From contig CAMJWT010000005.1 in NCBI GenBank assembly GCA_946409545.1, positions 1 to 64,000 on the forward strand: 64,000 nt of DNA, in the 5' to 3' direction. The notes below the pieces were generated by a model. It made no database searches, was not told where the DNA came from, and saw nothing but the letters and a program-made list of their open reading frames with translations. Both the position numbers and the translations under genes were made by a program. Shown here in pieces: positions 37,716-47,165 of the stretch. This stretch comes from RUG12783 sp946409545. GTDB taxonomy: Bacteria; Bacillota_I; Bacilli_A; RF39; UBA660. How positions within the stretch are numbered: the first letter of the stretch is position 1; each line of letters opens with the position of its first letter.

Positions 37716-39205
37716 CCTTTATGTCCACCAACTTCCTTATTTCTTTCAATTGTTGTAGCTCCATCTTCTAAATCCATACCTTTAATTATGGCATTTTTTC
37801 CATATTTATTTTTTATATTAATAATTGTTCTTTGAATAATTCTTTCTTCTTTTTCTGATTCTAATTCTTTTTCTTTCTTTTTATCTTCTTCCATATTATT
37901 AGAGAATAAATCAAATTGTTTATATATTTTTTTATCAACAACTTCATTTTCATTAATTAAATTACATACTGTAATATTAATTCTTCTTGTTAATAACTTT
38001 GAATTTACAATTCGATTATAAAGTTTAATAACCGCTTCCATAATAATTTTTGTTGATGAAGTATAATGATCTAATCGAATCGTTCCATGGGCTTCCTTAG
38101 GAACCATTCTTCCATAAAAATCTTTCTTTATTTCACCATTATATTCACACATAATCTTTGGATTATCTAAATTAGAGCCATCATAAAATACCGTTAAAAC
38201 AATTTGATTAGTTACAAAATGTTTATTGACCATTTCTAAAGTTAATAACTCTGTCATTTCATCAACAATTATTTTCGTTTTTTTATAGTCATATGGTTCA
38301 TGAAGAACTTGTCCTGATGACAAGCAGTTTGACTTAGGTTTATAGTTCTTGATATCTTTCATTGTACAAGGTTCATAACCCCATGCGTGATCAATTAAAA
38401 TTTCGGCGTTTACACCAAAGAGTTTAAATAATTTATCTTCATCATTAATTGAGCATAAACAAATATCACCCATCGTATGCATACCATTTTCAATTAATCG
38501 TTTAGAGATACCTTTTCCTACTCTCCAAAAATCCGTTAGAGGTTCATGTTCCCATAATAATTTTCGATATGTCATTTCATCAAGCTTTGCGATTCTTACA
38601 CCTTGTTCATTAGCTTTTACATGCTTAGCAACAATATCCATAGCAACTTTAGCAAGATATAAATTGGTTCCAATACCACCTGTTGCAGTAATACCAGTTG
38701 TATTATATACATCCTGAATAATAGTTGTTATTAATTCTTCACCTTTCTTTTTATATAATTTCAAATAATTTGTAATATCTAAGAAACATTCATCAATAGA
38801 ATATACATAAATATCTTCTGGTGCTAGATACTTAAGATAAATATTATATATTTGATTGCTATATTTCATATATAATTTCATTCTTGGAGTTGCAACAAGA
38901 TAATCAAGTTCAAGACGAGGATTATTTTTCAAATCAATATCATTATGTGACTTGCCTATAAAATCACCTTTTATAGATTCTTTTCTTTTTTGATTAATTT
39001 CTTTTACTTTTTGAACAACTTCAAAAAGTCTAGCTCGGCCACCTAAGCCATATTGTTTAAGAGATGGCGTTACTGCAAGACAAATTGTTTTTTCTGTTCT
39101 TGATTTATCAGCAACAACTAAATTAGTTGTTAAAGGATTAAGTTTCCTTTCAACACATTCAACAGATGCATAAAAACTTTTTAAATCGATACATGCATAA
39201 ACCAT
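37712..39205 (-). CDS. Y-family DNA polymerase, UvrX/UmuC-like
   Basis: A 497-residue translesion polymerase. ACIDLKSFYASVE at the N-terminus and YSIDECFLD carry the three catalytic carboxylates; the thumb has GIGTNLYLAKVAMD, and a little-finger domain follows. The C-terminal 60 residues are charged and could be a clamp-binding tail, with QFDLF as a possible sliding-clamp motif. AGGTGA precedes ATG. Eight bases after rarA and overlapping yolD, so replication-stress genes are grouped here. Confidence 0.93.
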   Translation of the reverse strand: MVYACIDLKSFYASVECVERKLNPLTTNLVVADKSRTEKTICLAVTPSLKQYGLGGRARLFEVVQKVKEINQKRKESIKGDFIGKSHNDIDLKNNPRLELDYLVATPRMKLYMKYSNQIYNIYLKYLAPEDIYVYSIDECFLDITNYLKLYKKKGEELITTIIQDVYNTTGITATGGIGTNLYLAKVAMDIVAKHVKANEQGVRIAKLDEMTYRKLLWEHEPLTDFWRVGKGISKRLIENGMHTMGDICLCSINDEDKLFKLFGVNAEILIDHAWGYEPCTMKDIKNYKPKSNCLSSGQVLHEPYDYKKTKIIVDEMTELLTLEMVNKHFVTNQIVLTVFYDGSNLDNPKIMCEYNGEIKKDFYGRMVPKEAHGTIRLDHYTSSTKIIMEAVIKLYNRIVNSKLLTRRINITVCNLINENEVVDKKIYKQFDLFSNNMEEDKKKEKELESEKEERIIQRTIINIKNKYGKNAIIKGMDLEDGATTIERNKEVGGHKG

Positions 39206-39213
39206 AATATCAC

Positions 39214-40521
39214 CTATTTTTTCAATTCATTTACTCTTCGTAGAATCTCTTTAAAGTTTTTTTCTTGACCAATCTCTGTTGGATGATAATAATGTTTATT
39301 CTTTAATGGTTCAGGCATACATTCCATTTTGGCAATATGATTTTCAAAATTATGAGCATATTTATATCCTTTACCATTTCCCATTTCTTCATCAAGTTTG
39401 GTAACCGCGTTACGTAGGTGCATTGGTACCTTTACATCCATTGTTTTCTTAGCGTCCCCACTTGCTTCACCATAAGCAACTTCCAATGAATTACTCTTTG
39501 GACAAAGAGATAAATAAGTAACACATTGCGTTAAGATAACATTACACTCAGGAACTCCGATATAATGACATGCATCATAACATGCTACTGCTTGTAATAG
39601 TGCATTAGGGTTAGCTAGTCCTACATCTTCAGATGAAAAACGAATAAGTCTTCTTGCGATATAAAGTGGATCCTCACCTGACTCTAACATACGAGACATA
39701 TAATAAATAGCAGCATCGGGATCACTATTTCGCATCGATTTATGAAGAGCGGAAATTAAATTATAATGCTCTTCCCCATTTTTATCATATAAAAATACTT
39801 TATTATCTAAAATTTTATTAATATTTTTATCATTAATTGTCTTCTTACCTTTTTCAATTGGTGTTAAGTTAATAACATTTTCTAAGGTATTTAATGCGCC
39901 TCTTGCGTCACCCGAAGAATTACTAGCAATTAGTTTTAGTACACTATCTGTTACTTTAACATTTTTATAATCTTCATTTTTCTTTAAAGCTCGTTTTAGT
40001 ATACCAACTAAATCATCAATTGTTAAACTATGAAGAGCATAAACTTTACAACGCGATAACAAAGCGGAATTAACTTCAAAAGAAGGATTCTCAGTTGTTG
40101 CCCCAATTAAAATTATTAAACCACTTTCAACATGAGGTAAGAAAGCATCTTGTTGAGCTTTATTAAACCTATGAATTTCATCTACAAAAACAATTGTTTT
40201 ACGATTATTAAATTGATTAAGACGTGCTGTTTCCACAATCTTTTTAATATCATTAACACCACTAGTTACCGCACTAACTTCATAAAAAGCAGAACTAGTT
40301 TCATGAGCAATAATCTTAGCTAATGTTGTTTTACCAACACCTGGAGGTCCAAAGAAAATCATTGATGTAATACTATCACTTTCAATCATTTTTCTAATTG
40401 CAGAATTCTCACCAACCACATCTTCTTGCCCAAAAAATTCATCCAAAGTTTGTGGTCTCATTTTATAAGCAAGTGGTTTAAAATCATATTTTTCTTCAGT
40501 TACATCAAATAAAGTATTCAT
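39214..40521 (-). CDS. rarA: Replication-associated recombination protein A (AAA+ ATPase)
   Basis: A 435-residue RarA/MgsA homolog, a clamp-loader-like ATPase that acts at stalled replication forks. Walker A GPPGVGKTT, Walker B FVDEIHRFNKAQQD, sensor GATTENPSFEVN, and the tetramerisation half with SGEDPLYIARRL are present. ATG at 40521 is chosen because GGAGG lies seven bases upstream; a longer frame adds 16 residues without support. First gene of a six-gene operon ending at the hydrolase. Confidence 0.94.
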   Translation of the reverse strand: MNTLFDVTEEKYDFKPLAYKMRPQTLDEFFGQEDVVGENSAIRKMIESDSITSMIFFGPPGVGKTTLAKIIAHETSSAFYEVSAVTSGVNDIKKIVETARLNQFNNRKTIVFVDEIHRFNKAQQDAFLPHVESGLIILIGATTENPSFEVNSALLSRCKVYALHSLTIDDLVGILKRALKKNEDYKNVKVTDSVLKLIASNSSGDARGALNTLENVINLTPIEKGKKTINDKNINKILDNKVFLYDKNGEEHYNLISALHKSMRNSDPDAAIYYMSRMLESGEDPLYIARRLIRFSSEDVGLANPNALLQAVACYDACHYIGVPECNVILTQCVTYLSLCPKSNSLEVAYGEASGDAKKTMDVKVPMHLRNAVTKLDEEMGNGKGYKYAHNFENHIAKMECMPEPLKNKHYYHPTEIGQEKNFKEILRRVNELKK

Positions 40522-40539
40522 ACACCCTCCGTTTCTTAT

Positions 40540-40548
40540 ATTATAACA
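40540..40548 (-). promoter_or_regulatory. Extended -10 promoter for rarA operon
   Basis: On the minus strand TGTTATAAT sits 20 bases before the rarA start codon and directly after the T tract of the rtcB terminator. No convincing -35 is seen. Confidence 0.6.
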
Positions 40549-40580
40549 AAAAATAGATATTATTTGCATAATATCTATTT
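40546..40580 (-). terminator. Terminator of the effector-rtcB operon
   Basis: On the minus strand ATAGATATTAT pairs with ATAATATCTAT around a four-base loop and is followed by six T. It ends the operon that starts near 47053. Confidence 0.75.
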
Positions 40581-41807
40581 CATTTTACTAATCCCTTTAT
40601 CTTTTTCAAAAGGCATTTCTGCTGCCTTAAAATTATATACAGGTTTAATTATTCTTTCAACTTCTACAGTTGGTATTATATAACTTCTTATTTCTTCTAA
40701 ACTTTTATAGGCAAATGGAGATTCGTCAATAGTATCTTCATTTACTGATGAAGTATATATACCTCTCATCGATTCTTGATAATCTAGAAGATTGATGCGT
40801 TCTCGTGCTTGTGTTCGGGACATTATTCTTCCAGCCCCATGTGGAGCGGAGTAATTCCAATCAGGATTTCCTTTACCAACACCAATTATACAACCATCTC
40901 TCATATTAATAGGAATAATTACTCTTTCACCTTCACGAGCTGATATTGCTCCTTTTCTAACAATGTTATCAGAAAATGAAATATAATTGTGAACTGATTC
41001 AAAATAATTATCTAATTTCCACCCCATATGCTCAGCAATTCTTTTTGCAATCGTAAATCTATTTATAATTGCAAATTCCTGACATATCATCATATCATGT
41101 AAATAAGATTCTCGATACTTACCATCTAAATAAGATAAATTTTGTGGAATGTCATTTAAATATTCTCTATATTCTGAAATCAATTGTTCTAATTGTGACT
41201 GAATCTCGTTTCCTTTTCCTAATTCTTTACATCTTTTGATTATTTCAACTCTTTTTATACGATACTCATTATATTTTTTTACACGAATTTGATTTGCAAT
41301 GCCTTGATAATAATTGGCAACTTGTGTACCTAAATTTCTAGAGCCTGTATGAATTATCAAATATTTTTCACCATCTTCGCTCTCATCTATTTCGATAAAA
41401 TGATTACCACCACCTAAAGATCCTAAAGATTTTTCAAGCCAATCAATATTTTTCAACTGACTATAGCAAAATAATCTTTTTAAATCAAAATCTTTAATTT
41501 TAGAAGAATTTACTTCTAAACCACTAGGTATCTGAGTATTAATGAAATCGTCAAGTTTTTTATAATCAATATCAATTTTTCCTAAAGAAACACAAAGCAT
41601 TCCACAACCAATATCAACACCAACTATACTTGGAATAACTTTATCTCCTAAATCTCCAGTAAAACCAATTACGCTTCCTTTTCCAGCATGAACATCTGGC
41701 ATAATTCTAATTTTACTATTTTTAAAAGCTTCTAATTTAGCTAATGTATCAATTTGTTTTCTTGCATCATCTTCAATATTATCAGTAAAAATTTTTATAT
41801 TACTCAT
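40575..41807 (-). CDS. rtcB: RNA ligase RtcB, copy in effector operon
   Basis: A 410-residue RtcB, the GTP- and Mn-dependent ligase that joins RNA 3'-phosphate or 2',3'-cyclic phosphate to 5'-OH ends. Active-site motifs are intact: DVHAGKG, VDIGCGML (metal Asp and Cys), GGGNHF, HTGSRNLG, SVHNYI, and PHGAGRIMSR with the His that accepts GMP. Clearly similar to the second copy at 47159-48397 throughout, except around residues 170-230, a helical insert. GGTGAT precedes ATG. Only 12 bases after the putative immunity gene, with no terminator between, so it is the last gene of the effector operon. Confidence 0.92.
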   Translation of the reverse strand: MSNIKIFTDNIEDDARKQIDTLAKLEAFKNSKIRIMPDVHAGKGSVIGFTGDLGDKVIPSIVGVDIGCGMLCVSLGKIDIDYKKLDDFINTQIPSGLEVNSSKIKDFDLKRLFCYSQLKNIDWLEKSLGSLGGGNHFIEIDESEDGEKYLIIHTGSRNLGTQVANYYQGIANQIRVKKYNEYRIKRVEIIKRCKELGKGNEIQSQLEQLISEYREYLNDIPQNLSYLDGKYRESYLHDMMICQEFAIINRFTIAKRIAEHMGWKLDNYFESVHNYISFSDNIVRKGAISAREGERVIIPINMRDGCIIGVGKGNPDWNYSAPHGAGRIMSRTQARERINLLDYQESMRGIYTSSVNEDTIDESPFAYKSLEEIRSYIIPTVEVERIIKPVYNFKAAEMPFEKDKGISKMK

Positions 41808-41819
41808 TGCATCACCAAA

Positions 41820-42194
41820 TTACATTCTAGTTTTACCGCCATAATAATCAATTAAGTGTTGCATTTCTGCTTTAACTTTATCATTCGCATATCCAAAGAA
41901 ATATTCATGATCAATATCTTCATATGCTAAATTTTCAATGATAATACCTACTCCAAAATTAACAACAGTCTCATCTTCTGATGATAACATCTTACTTAAT
42001 AATGATGCCATTCTTTTTGTAACATCATCGTTTTTATTCTTTATTTCAGGAATTGCATATGGCAAAAATGTTAATATAGTAAATTCATAGGCATCACCAT
42101 ATACAGGTTGATTAACTACCAGTTCCTTATATTCGTTCTCCAAATTAGGAAATTCATTTATGATTAATTTAAGTATTTCAGCATCATTTTGCAT
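41820..42194 (-). CDS. Small acidic protein, candidate immunity protein
   Basis: A 124-residue soluble acidic protein with helical character, no signal peptide and no recognised catalytic motif. Its place directly after a very large polymorphic-effector-like gene, as a short acidic protein in the same transcript, is the usual one for an immunity protein; this is inference from context. It may resemble DUF7674-type proteins, but I cannot confirm that. ATG at 42194 fits AAAGGAG eight bases upstream. Confidence 0.55.
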   Translation of the reverse strand: MQNDAEILKLIINEFPNLENEYKELVVNQPVYGDAYEFTILTFLPYAIPEIKNKNDDVTKRMASLLSKMLSSEDETVVNFGVGIIIENLAYEDIDHEYFFGYANDKVKAEMQHLIDYYGGKTRM

Positions 42195-42241
42195 TTTTAT
42201 GTCTCCTTTCATTGAGTTTATGCATTATTTTATATTCAATA

Positions 42242-45200
42242 TTATTTTGTTCGTACACTATCTAATTCGTTAAGAAGCCAATTAAGTACGTAAAGATCTC
42301 TTTCTGTATAGTGACCAACTCTAAGATTATTAACTTTTCTATTTGGATCAAATGGTTGATATGTTCCACCTTTTGCTACCCTCTCTTGTTGTATTCGCTC
42401 CCAATTATCTCTATTTTTTTGCCATTGTTCATAGGCAGCCTTTCTTTTTTCAAAGAATTTATAACCATTATCTACTTTAGTCTGATGTGTTTTATTTGTT
42501 CCGTCAACACCTGATCCAGTAGTTCTTTCACTTCTTACAGCATCTGCAGAACCACCATCTCCATGATAATTATTGCCTTCTCTTCCACGATATAATTGAT
42601 CTATTTGAGCTTTTAGCTCTGGATCATCAGTCATAGCTTTTAGCATTTCTCCAAGAACATTTACACTTTTTCCTTTTTGGGCTGCTACTTTGTAGAAAAT
42701 TTCATTCATATAATCATCATATAAACCTGCGTCTTTTAATTTTTGTGCTATTTCTTTTGCATGTGGTTCATTAAGCTTTTCTAAAACAAAATTACGAGCT
42801 TTTCTCCATGCATCTTCTGCAGCTTCAGGTGTCATACCATTCTTTTGAGCTTCAGCAAGGAATGCGTCCTTTTGAGACTCAGAATAATTCCACATTGCTT
42901 CTGAATCACTTGGAGAAACACCGTCTTGTTTAGCTCTTAAATAGAATTGCTCTTCTTCAGTCAATTTAATATACATTTGACCTTCGTAATCATTTATATC
43001 ACTTGCAGGGATAACAAAGATATTACCATTAGCATCAACTTTTTGGTAATTATTGGTATTAGGATCATATAGAATATGTTCCCCTTCACCAAGTTTAATT
43101 CCCATTTTTCTTGCAGTTTCATCATCAATATTGATTGGCATATCAGCTGAATGATTATATTGATAAGTTTGAACAGCTTGAACAAGTAAACTATTAGGAT
43201 GTTTTTTACAATAATCTTCCCATATTTTTCCGCCAGCAGCTTTTAAAGCTAATACTTTTTTTCCTATGGATGAATCCCACATCTTTTGTTCAACATTTGC
43301 ACAAAACTCTTGATAACTACTTCCTGTAACCGCTATTGTAACACCATTTGCAATCGTTAACAATACTTTGTTTGTACCATTCATGATTGCTGCAGTAAAT
43401 GCACCTTGAATAGCAGCTTCAAAACCTTGTTCAGTTAATTTACTTATATCAAATGGTTCACCAAGTATTACACTTCTTAGACCTCCATCTAAATATGTAC
43501 CAAGTAAAGTTCTTACTGCTTGTTGTCCCATACCTTTTAAATATCCTTGAAGAGTATCAAGGGCTGCCGTGTTACCATTAAGTCCGGCGATACCACTTAA
43601 GCATCTATTTAATACAGCCGTCGATACACCAGACAATGCTCCATATAAATATGCTCGAGCACTTGATGCTCCACTCTGCATAGCTGATTCAGTACTAGCA
43701 CCAAACGCTGCTGCAGCTTGTAATATTGGACTCAATACTTTTCCAACTCCTGGAATAAAATATGCGAGGGTTGGAATAGCTTGTTGACCAACAGATGACA
43801 TAATCTGATAATTTGCTTTTAATATCTCACGATTTACTGGAGATAACCCTTTATTATATATATTTTCTTCACCTAATAAGGAAAGCATAAACATATTTCG
43901 ATAATCTTCAGCGCTTCTAATACCATCTGCATCCCAAATATGACCTATATTGTTGAAAAAGCCTTCTATTCCGTCTTTAAAACCATCCCATCCAGATCTT
44001 AAGAATCCATCAATACCACCATATTCCATAATTCTTAAAGCCGCTTCTTCATAACCTTTTCGTTGGTTAATCAAATCTTCCATGGCTTTTAAATAACCTT
44101 CAGCTTCAGAATTACGACCAGTTTCTTTGAACATTGTATAAAGAGCAAGTTCTTTTTGATCTAAATATTTTAATCTACCATCAGTTGTATTACTATAGTC
44201 TCTTACTAAATAATCAAGATATTCTTTTGTAGACATATCACCTTCAAAAGGCATTATCTTTTCATATTGCTTATAATTATATATAGTATTTGATAAACTT
44301 TGAATACTTTCTCTTAATTCTTTTTCATTTTTCAAAAGATAAGAAGTAAGATCAGCAGCATTTAAATTTTTTACCTCTTCACTTAATGTATCTTCATTAA
44401 AGACCGTTACAGCTCTTGTTGTAGATAACTGATTAAAAATTCTATTTTTTAAACAATTTATTGCACTTTCATTATTTTGAATATCGTCCCAGTAAGTTTT
44501 ACCGTTACAATTCTTATAATACTCTTCTATAAACTCTCGATCACTTGTTTGACATGATAAATATTCTTGCAAAAAAAGAGCTTCTGCACGATCAGCTGGA
44601 GCATATCCACCTGTCCCGCATGAAATGGGAATATCTCCCATTCCAGATTCTTTCCAACTTTGGCCAGAACTATATTTATACAACTTATTAAAAACGTCAT
44701 TCTCAATTATGAAATCAAAAGTATCAGACATTGCACTAAGGTCCATTACTTCATATTTATTACGAACAATACTATCACCGAGTCCAAGTCCATTTATAAT
44801 TCCATATAATAAATTAGCAAAATCGGAATTAAATAATAAATCATTATAACCGTATTTTTCTTCATATTCATTCTTTAATTGCTCTAATTGAGTTTCATAA
44901 TCCTGTATTAAATTAGCTAAATAAATTTTTCTTTCTTCTAATGGTCTATCATAAAACTCTTTCGTTTCAGGATCCATATACGAATTAAGAGAAAATATTT
45001 CACCAATAATAGAATTAATAACGATTCCCAAATTATGATCAATATTCTCATATGCTTGTAATGAATAATCAACATTTGTCACAATATTTGTTAATAATTC
45101 ACTTGTTTTGTCTATTCTTTCTGTCGGATCAGTATTTGCTGCAACAACCGTATCATAATACGTCAATAATTCACCATCCAAAGCACTTGTCGTATATAAT

Positions 45201-46036
45201 CCTTTTACACTTTCCATGCTAGTTAAGGAATTATCATGATATTCCATTACTCTATTGAATCTATCAACGTCTATATGAATTTTATAATTTTGACCAGTGG
45301 CATTTTGCAAACGATATGTCTCTTGACTTTTGGAAAATTCACTTAAACTTTTTCCTGAACTTAATTCTTCATTAATAGCAGCAATACCATCACCTAATGT
45401 TGCATCTTTGTCTAACTTTCTTAAAGTTTTCCCATTTATTTTTATTTCATATGTACCATCTTCATTTAAAACTATTTCAGCATCATATTCGTCTTCAGGA
45501 AGATATTGTTTTAAATAGTTTTCTAATACTTTTTTATTCTCTTCATCAATTTTATCTGCTGCTGTATATGTTGGATTAGATTCTACTGATTTTTTTACTT
45601 CTTCACAAACTTTATCGCCTTTACCTTCTTCGTAATCAACAATATGTTTTTCACCATCAATAACAACCTCACATTTACCATCTCTAAAAGTTATTGATTC
45701 AACAGTCTTTCCAGTATCTTTTTCGATTTGGGCAATTATGGATTCTGCAGAATCAGTTGTTTCACCATATGTATGATTAACATAGTCATTAGAATTAGAC
45801 CTTCTTAAACTTTGATCATATTCAGCATTTCTTAATATTTCTTCTAACTCACCATATGTAGTACTGTTATCAACAATTGCTACAATTTTAATATCGTCTT
45901 CTACTCCATTTAAATATATATATGTTTTATCCCCTTTTCTCTCATATATAAATTGAGAATTTCCATATACATTTATTGATGGATCATTAATATCAAATGC
46001 TTGATCTTCTTTTTCCTGTCCATAGTAATTCGCCAT
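42242..46036 (-). CDS. Large polymorphic-effector-like protein, probable type VII substrate
   Basis: A 1264-residue protein with no signal peptide. Three tandem beta-helix units of about 40 residues occur near 30-72, 115-152 and 187-227 (YIYLNG, VVIDGE, IKINGK followed by a helix such as TLGDGIAAINEEL). Residues about 240-700 are mostly helical. Residues about 745-915 are hydrophobic, small-residue-rich helices (IPGVGKVLSPILQAAAA, ASSARAYLYGALSG) like the pore-forming or translocation region of polymorphic toxins. The C-terminal 150 residues are charged and unlike any toxin domain I know. AGGTGA before ATG. Preceded by three WXG100-sized genes. Confidence 0.65.
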   Translation of the reverse strand: MANYYGQEKEDQAFDINDPSINVYGNSQFIYERKGDKTYIYLNGVEDDIKIVAIVDNSTTYGELEEILRNAEYDQSLRRSNSNDYVNHTYGETTDSAESIIAQIEKDTGKTVESITFRDGKCEVVIDGEKHIVDYEEGKGDKVCEEVKKSVESNPTYTAADKIDEENKKVLENYLKQYLPEDEYDAEIVLNEDGTYEIKINGKTLRKLDKDATLGDGIAAINEELSSGKSLSEFSKSQETYRLQNATGQNYKIHIDVDRFNRVMEYHDNSLTSMESVKGLYTTSALDGELLTYYDTVVAANTDPTERIDKTSELLTNIVTNVDYSLQAYENIDHNLGIVINSIIGEIFSLNSYMDPETKEFYDRPLEERKIYLANLIQDYETQLEQLKNEYEEKYGYNDLLFNSDFANLLYGIINGLGLGDSIVRNKYEVMDLSAMSDTFDFIIENDVFNKLYKYSSGQSWKESGMGDIPISCGTGGYAPADRAEALFLQEYLSCQTSDREFIEEYYKNCNGKTYWDDIQNNESAINCLKNRIFNQLSTTRAVTVFNEDTLSEEVKNLNAADLTSYLLKNEKELRESIQSLSNTIYNYKQYEKIMPFEGDMSTKEYLDYLVRDYSNTTDGRLKYLDQKELALYTMFKETGRNSEAEGYLKAMEDLINQRKGYEEAALRIMEYGGIDGFLRSGWDGFKDGIEGFFNNIGHIWDADGIRSAEDYRNMFMLSLLGEENIYNKGLSPVNREILKANYQIMSSVGQQAIPTLAYFIPGVGKVLSPILQAAAAFGASTESAMQSGASSARAYLYGALSGVSTAVLNRCLSGIAGLNGNTAALDTLQGYLKGMGQQAVRTLLGTYLDGGLRSVILGEPFDISKLTEQGFEAAIQGAFTAAIMNGTNKVLLTIANGVTIAVTGSSYQEFCANVEQKMWDSSIGKKVLALKAAGGKIWEDYCKKHPNSLLVQAVQTYQYNHSADMPINIDDETARKMGIKLGEGEHILYDPNTNNYQKVDANGNIFVIPASDINDYEGQMYIKLTEEEQFYLRAKQDGVSPSDSEAMWNYSESQKDAFLAEAQKNGMTPEAAEDAWRKARNFVLEKLNEPHAKEIAQKLKDAGLYDDYMNEIFYKVAAQKGKSVNVLGEMLKAMTDDPELKAQIDQLYRGREGNNYHGDGGSADAVRSERTTGSGVDGTNKTHQTKVDNGYKFFEKRKAAYEQWQKNRDNWERIQQERVAKGGTYQPFDPNRKVNNLRVGHYTERDLYVLNWLLNELDSVRTK

Positions 46037-46048
46037 AATATCACCTTT

Positions 46049-46390
46049 TTATTCTATTTCTGAAGAATTATCAGTTGATTCATCTGTAGTCTCGGATTGA
46101 GCGGCAAGTCTACGTCTTTCTTCTTCCTCTATTCTTCTATCTATTTCTTCAGCTTTTGTACTAATTAAAGATTTATAATTTCCTAAATCAGATACTAGCG
46201 AATCAATTTCATCTTTTATTTCTTTATTGCCTACAATTACATTATATGTTAATAAATCGTGAACATTTTCAGGATCTAATCCTAATTCTCTATCAACATT
46301 ATTTAAAGATGTCTTTGCTGTTTCTAATTCACCTTCTACTTTACTAACACTACCACTATAACTAGCTGCTTCATTTACATATTTTCCCAT
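46049..46390 (-). CDS. Small helical protein of the effector operon
   Basis: A 113-residue acidic coiled-coil protein with no signal peptide or membrane helix. The pattern, two long helices split by a turn near residue 40-50 and a disordered Ser/Thr/Glu tail, matches small accessory proteins encoded beside type VII secretion effectors (Lap-type targeting partners). That role is inferred from size, fold and place. AGGAG precedes ATG; the gene starts one base after the previous stop. Confidence 0.6.
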   Translation of the reverse strand: MGKYVNEAASYSGSVSKVEGELETAKTSLNNVDRELGLDPENVHDLLTYNVIVGNKEIKDEIDSLVSDLGNYKSLISTKAEEIDRRIEEEERRRLAAQSETTDESTDNSSEIE

Positions 46391-46391
46391 A

Positions 46392-46688
46392 CTAGTCTCC
46401 TATTCCTACTCCACGTTTCATTTGATCGTTAGTTGTATAGTAAAGTTGATTTAATTGTTTTATTGTAGTTGCTAGATTTCCCATTGATGTACACGTTTTC
46501 TTTGATTCTATTAGATAATTTATCAACGACTCTTTTAATACTTTTCCTGTTGGTGAATTATATTTTTTTTCTAAATCATCAGAAAGTAAAATTAAATAAT
46601 CAAGCATCTCATCTAATTTTTTAGATTCATCTTCAAGGTCTTTTGAAAATGTATCAATAGTCTCCGAGTTAATTACTGTATTATACAT
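46392..46688 (-). CDS. WXG100-like small helical protein
   Basis: A 98-residue helix-turn-helix protein. The turn YNSPTGKV near the middle takes the place of the WxG turn, with long amphipathic helices on each side, as in WXG100 relatives and Lap proteins. ATG at 46688 overlaps the preceding gene by 8 bases and has GGGGTG upstream; a longer frame extends further into that gene without support. Confidence 0.6.
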   Translation of the reverse strand: MYNTVINSETIDTFSKDLEDESKKLDEMLDYLILLSDDLEKKYNSPTGKVLKESLINYLIESKKTCTSMGNLATTIKQLNQLYYTTNDQMKRGVGIGD

Positions 46689-47016
46689 CTTCAATTTCAC
46701 CCCTTTTTCGCTTTTCATTTCTTATTTGTTCCAATATTTCTTCGAACGTTTTCTTAATATCTTCCATTCCATCAGTATAATCTCCTAATGCTTTATCAAA
46801 AAAACCAATATATAAATCAAGCATTCTAGGAATAACTGATAAATCATAAAGTTTATTACTAAATAAATCCAAAGCCGTAGTACTAGCAGTTCCTTCCCAC
46901 TCTAATTTATCTTGTAATTTCGCAACAACATCTAATTCATTTCTAAATTCTTCAACTCTATTTTTGAATTCCTCTTTATAGTCTCCAAAACTACTAAAGT
47001 CCATATGATATTGCAT
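46681..47016 (-). CDS. WXG100-family-like protein
   Basis: A 111-residue protein with two amphipathic helices joined at LEWEGTAS, giving a W-x-G turn (Trp40, Gly42), the hallmark of WXG100/ESAT-6 proteins that guide substrates to the type VII secretion ATPase. The lysine- and glutamate-rich tail is longer than usual. ATG at 47016 fits AGGTGAT upstream. First gene of the operon, 37 bases after the predicted RNA start. The membrane ATPase EssC is not in this window. Confidence 0.68.
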   Translation of the reverse strand: MQYHMDFSSFGDYKEEFKNRVEEFRNELDVVAKLQDKLEWEGTASTTALDLFSNKLYDLSVIPRMLDLYIGFFDKALGDYTDGMEDIKKTFEEILEQIRNEKRKRGEIEDV

Positions 47017-47059
47017 ATAATCACCTACTTTACACTTCATTCTATACTTATCTAATCGT

Positions 47060-47088
47060 ATTATACAAAAAAATAATATTCATTTAAA
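47060..47088 (-). promoter_or_regulatory. Promoter of the effector operon
   Basis: On the minus strand TTTAAA (47083-47088) and TATAAT (47060-47065) are separated by 17 bases that include seven T next to the -10. RNA should start near 47053. Confidence 0.65.
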
Positions 47089-47132
47089 GACAACAGATTA
47101 CTTTTAACATTATTTAACATTTAATTTTACAT

Positions 47133-47165
47133 AAAAAAAAAGGAATCATATTGATTCCTTATTTT
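47133..47165. terminator. Terminator after second rtcB
   Basis: AAGGAATCA pairs with TGATTCCTT around TAT, with a nine-base A tract on one side. It ends rtcB copy 2 so that the effector operon begins as a new transcript. Confidence 0.85.

Noticed and set aside
42994..43185. Minus-strand frame inside the large effector gene
   Set aside because: Alternative frame of a well-supported coding region, without a ribosome binding site.
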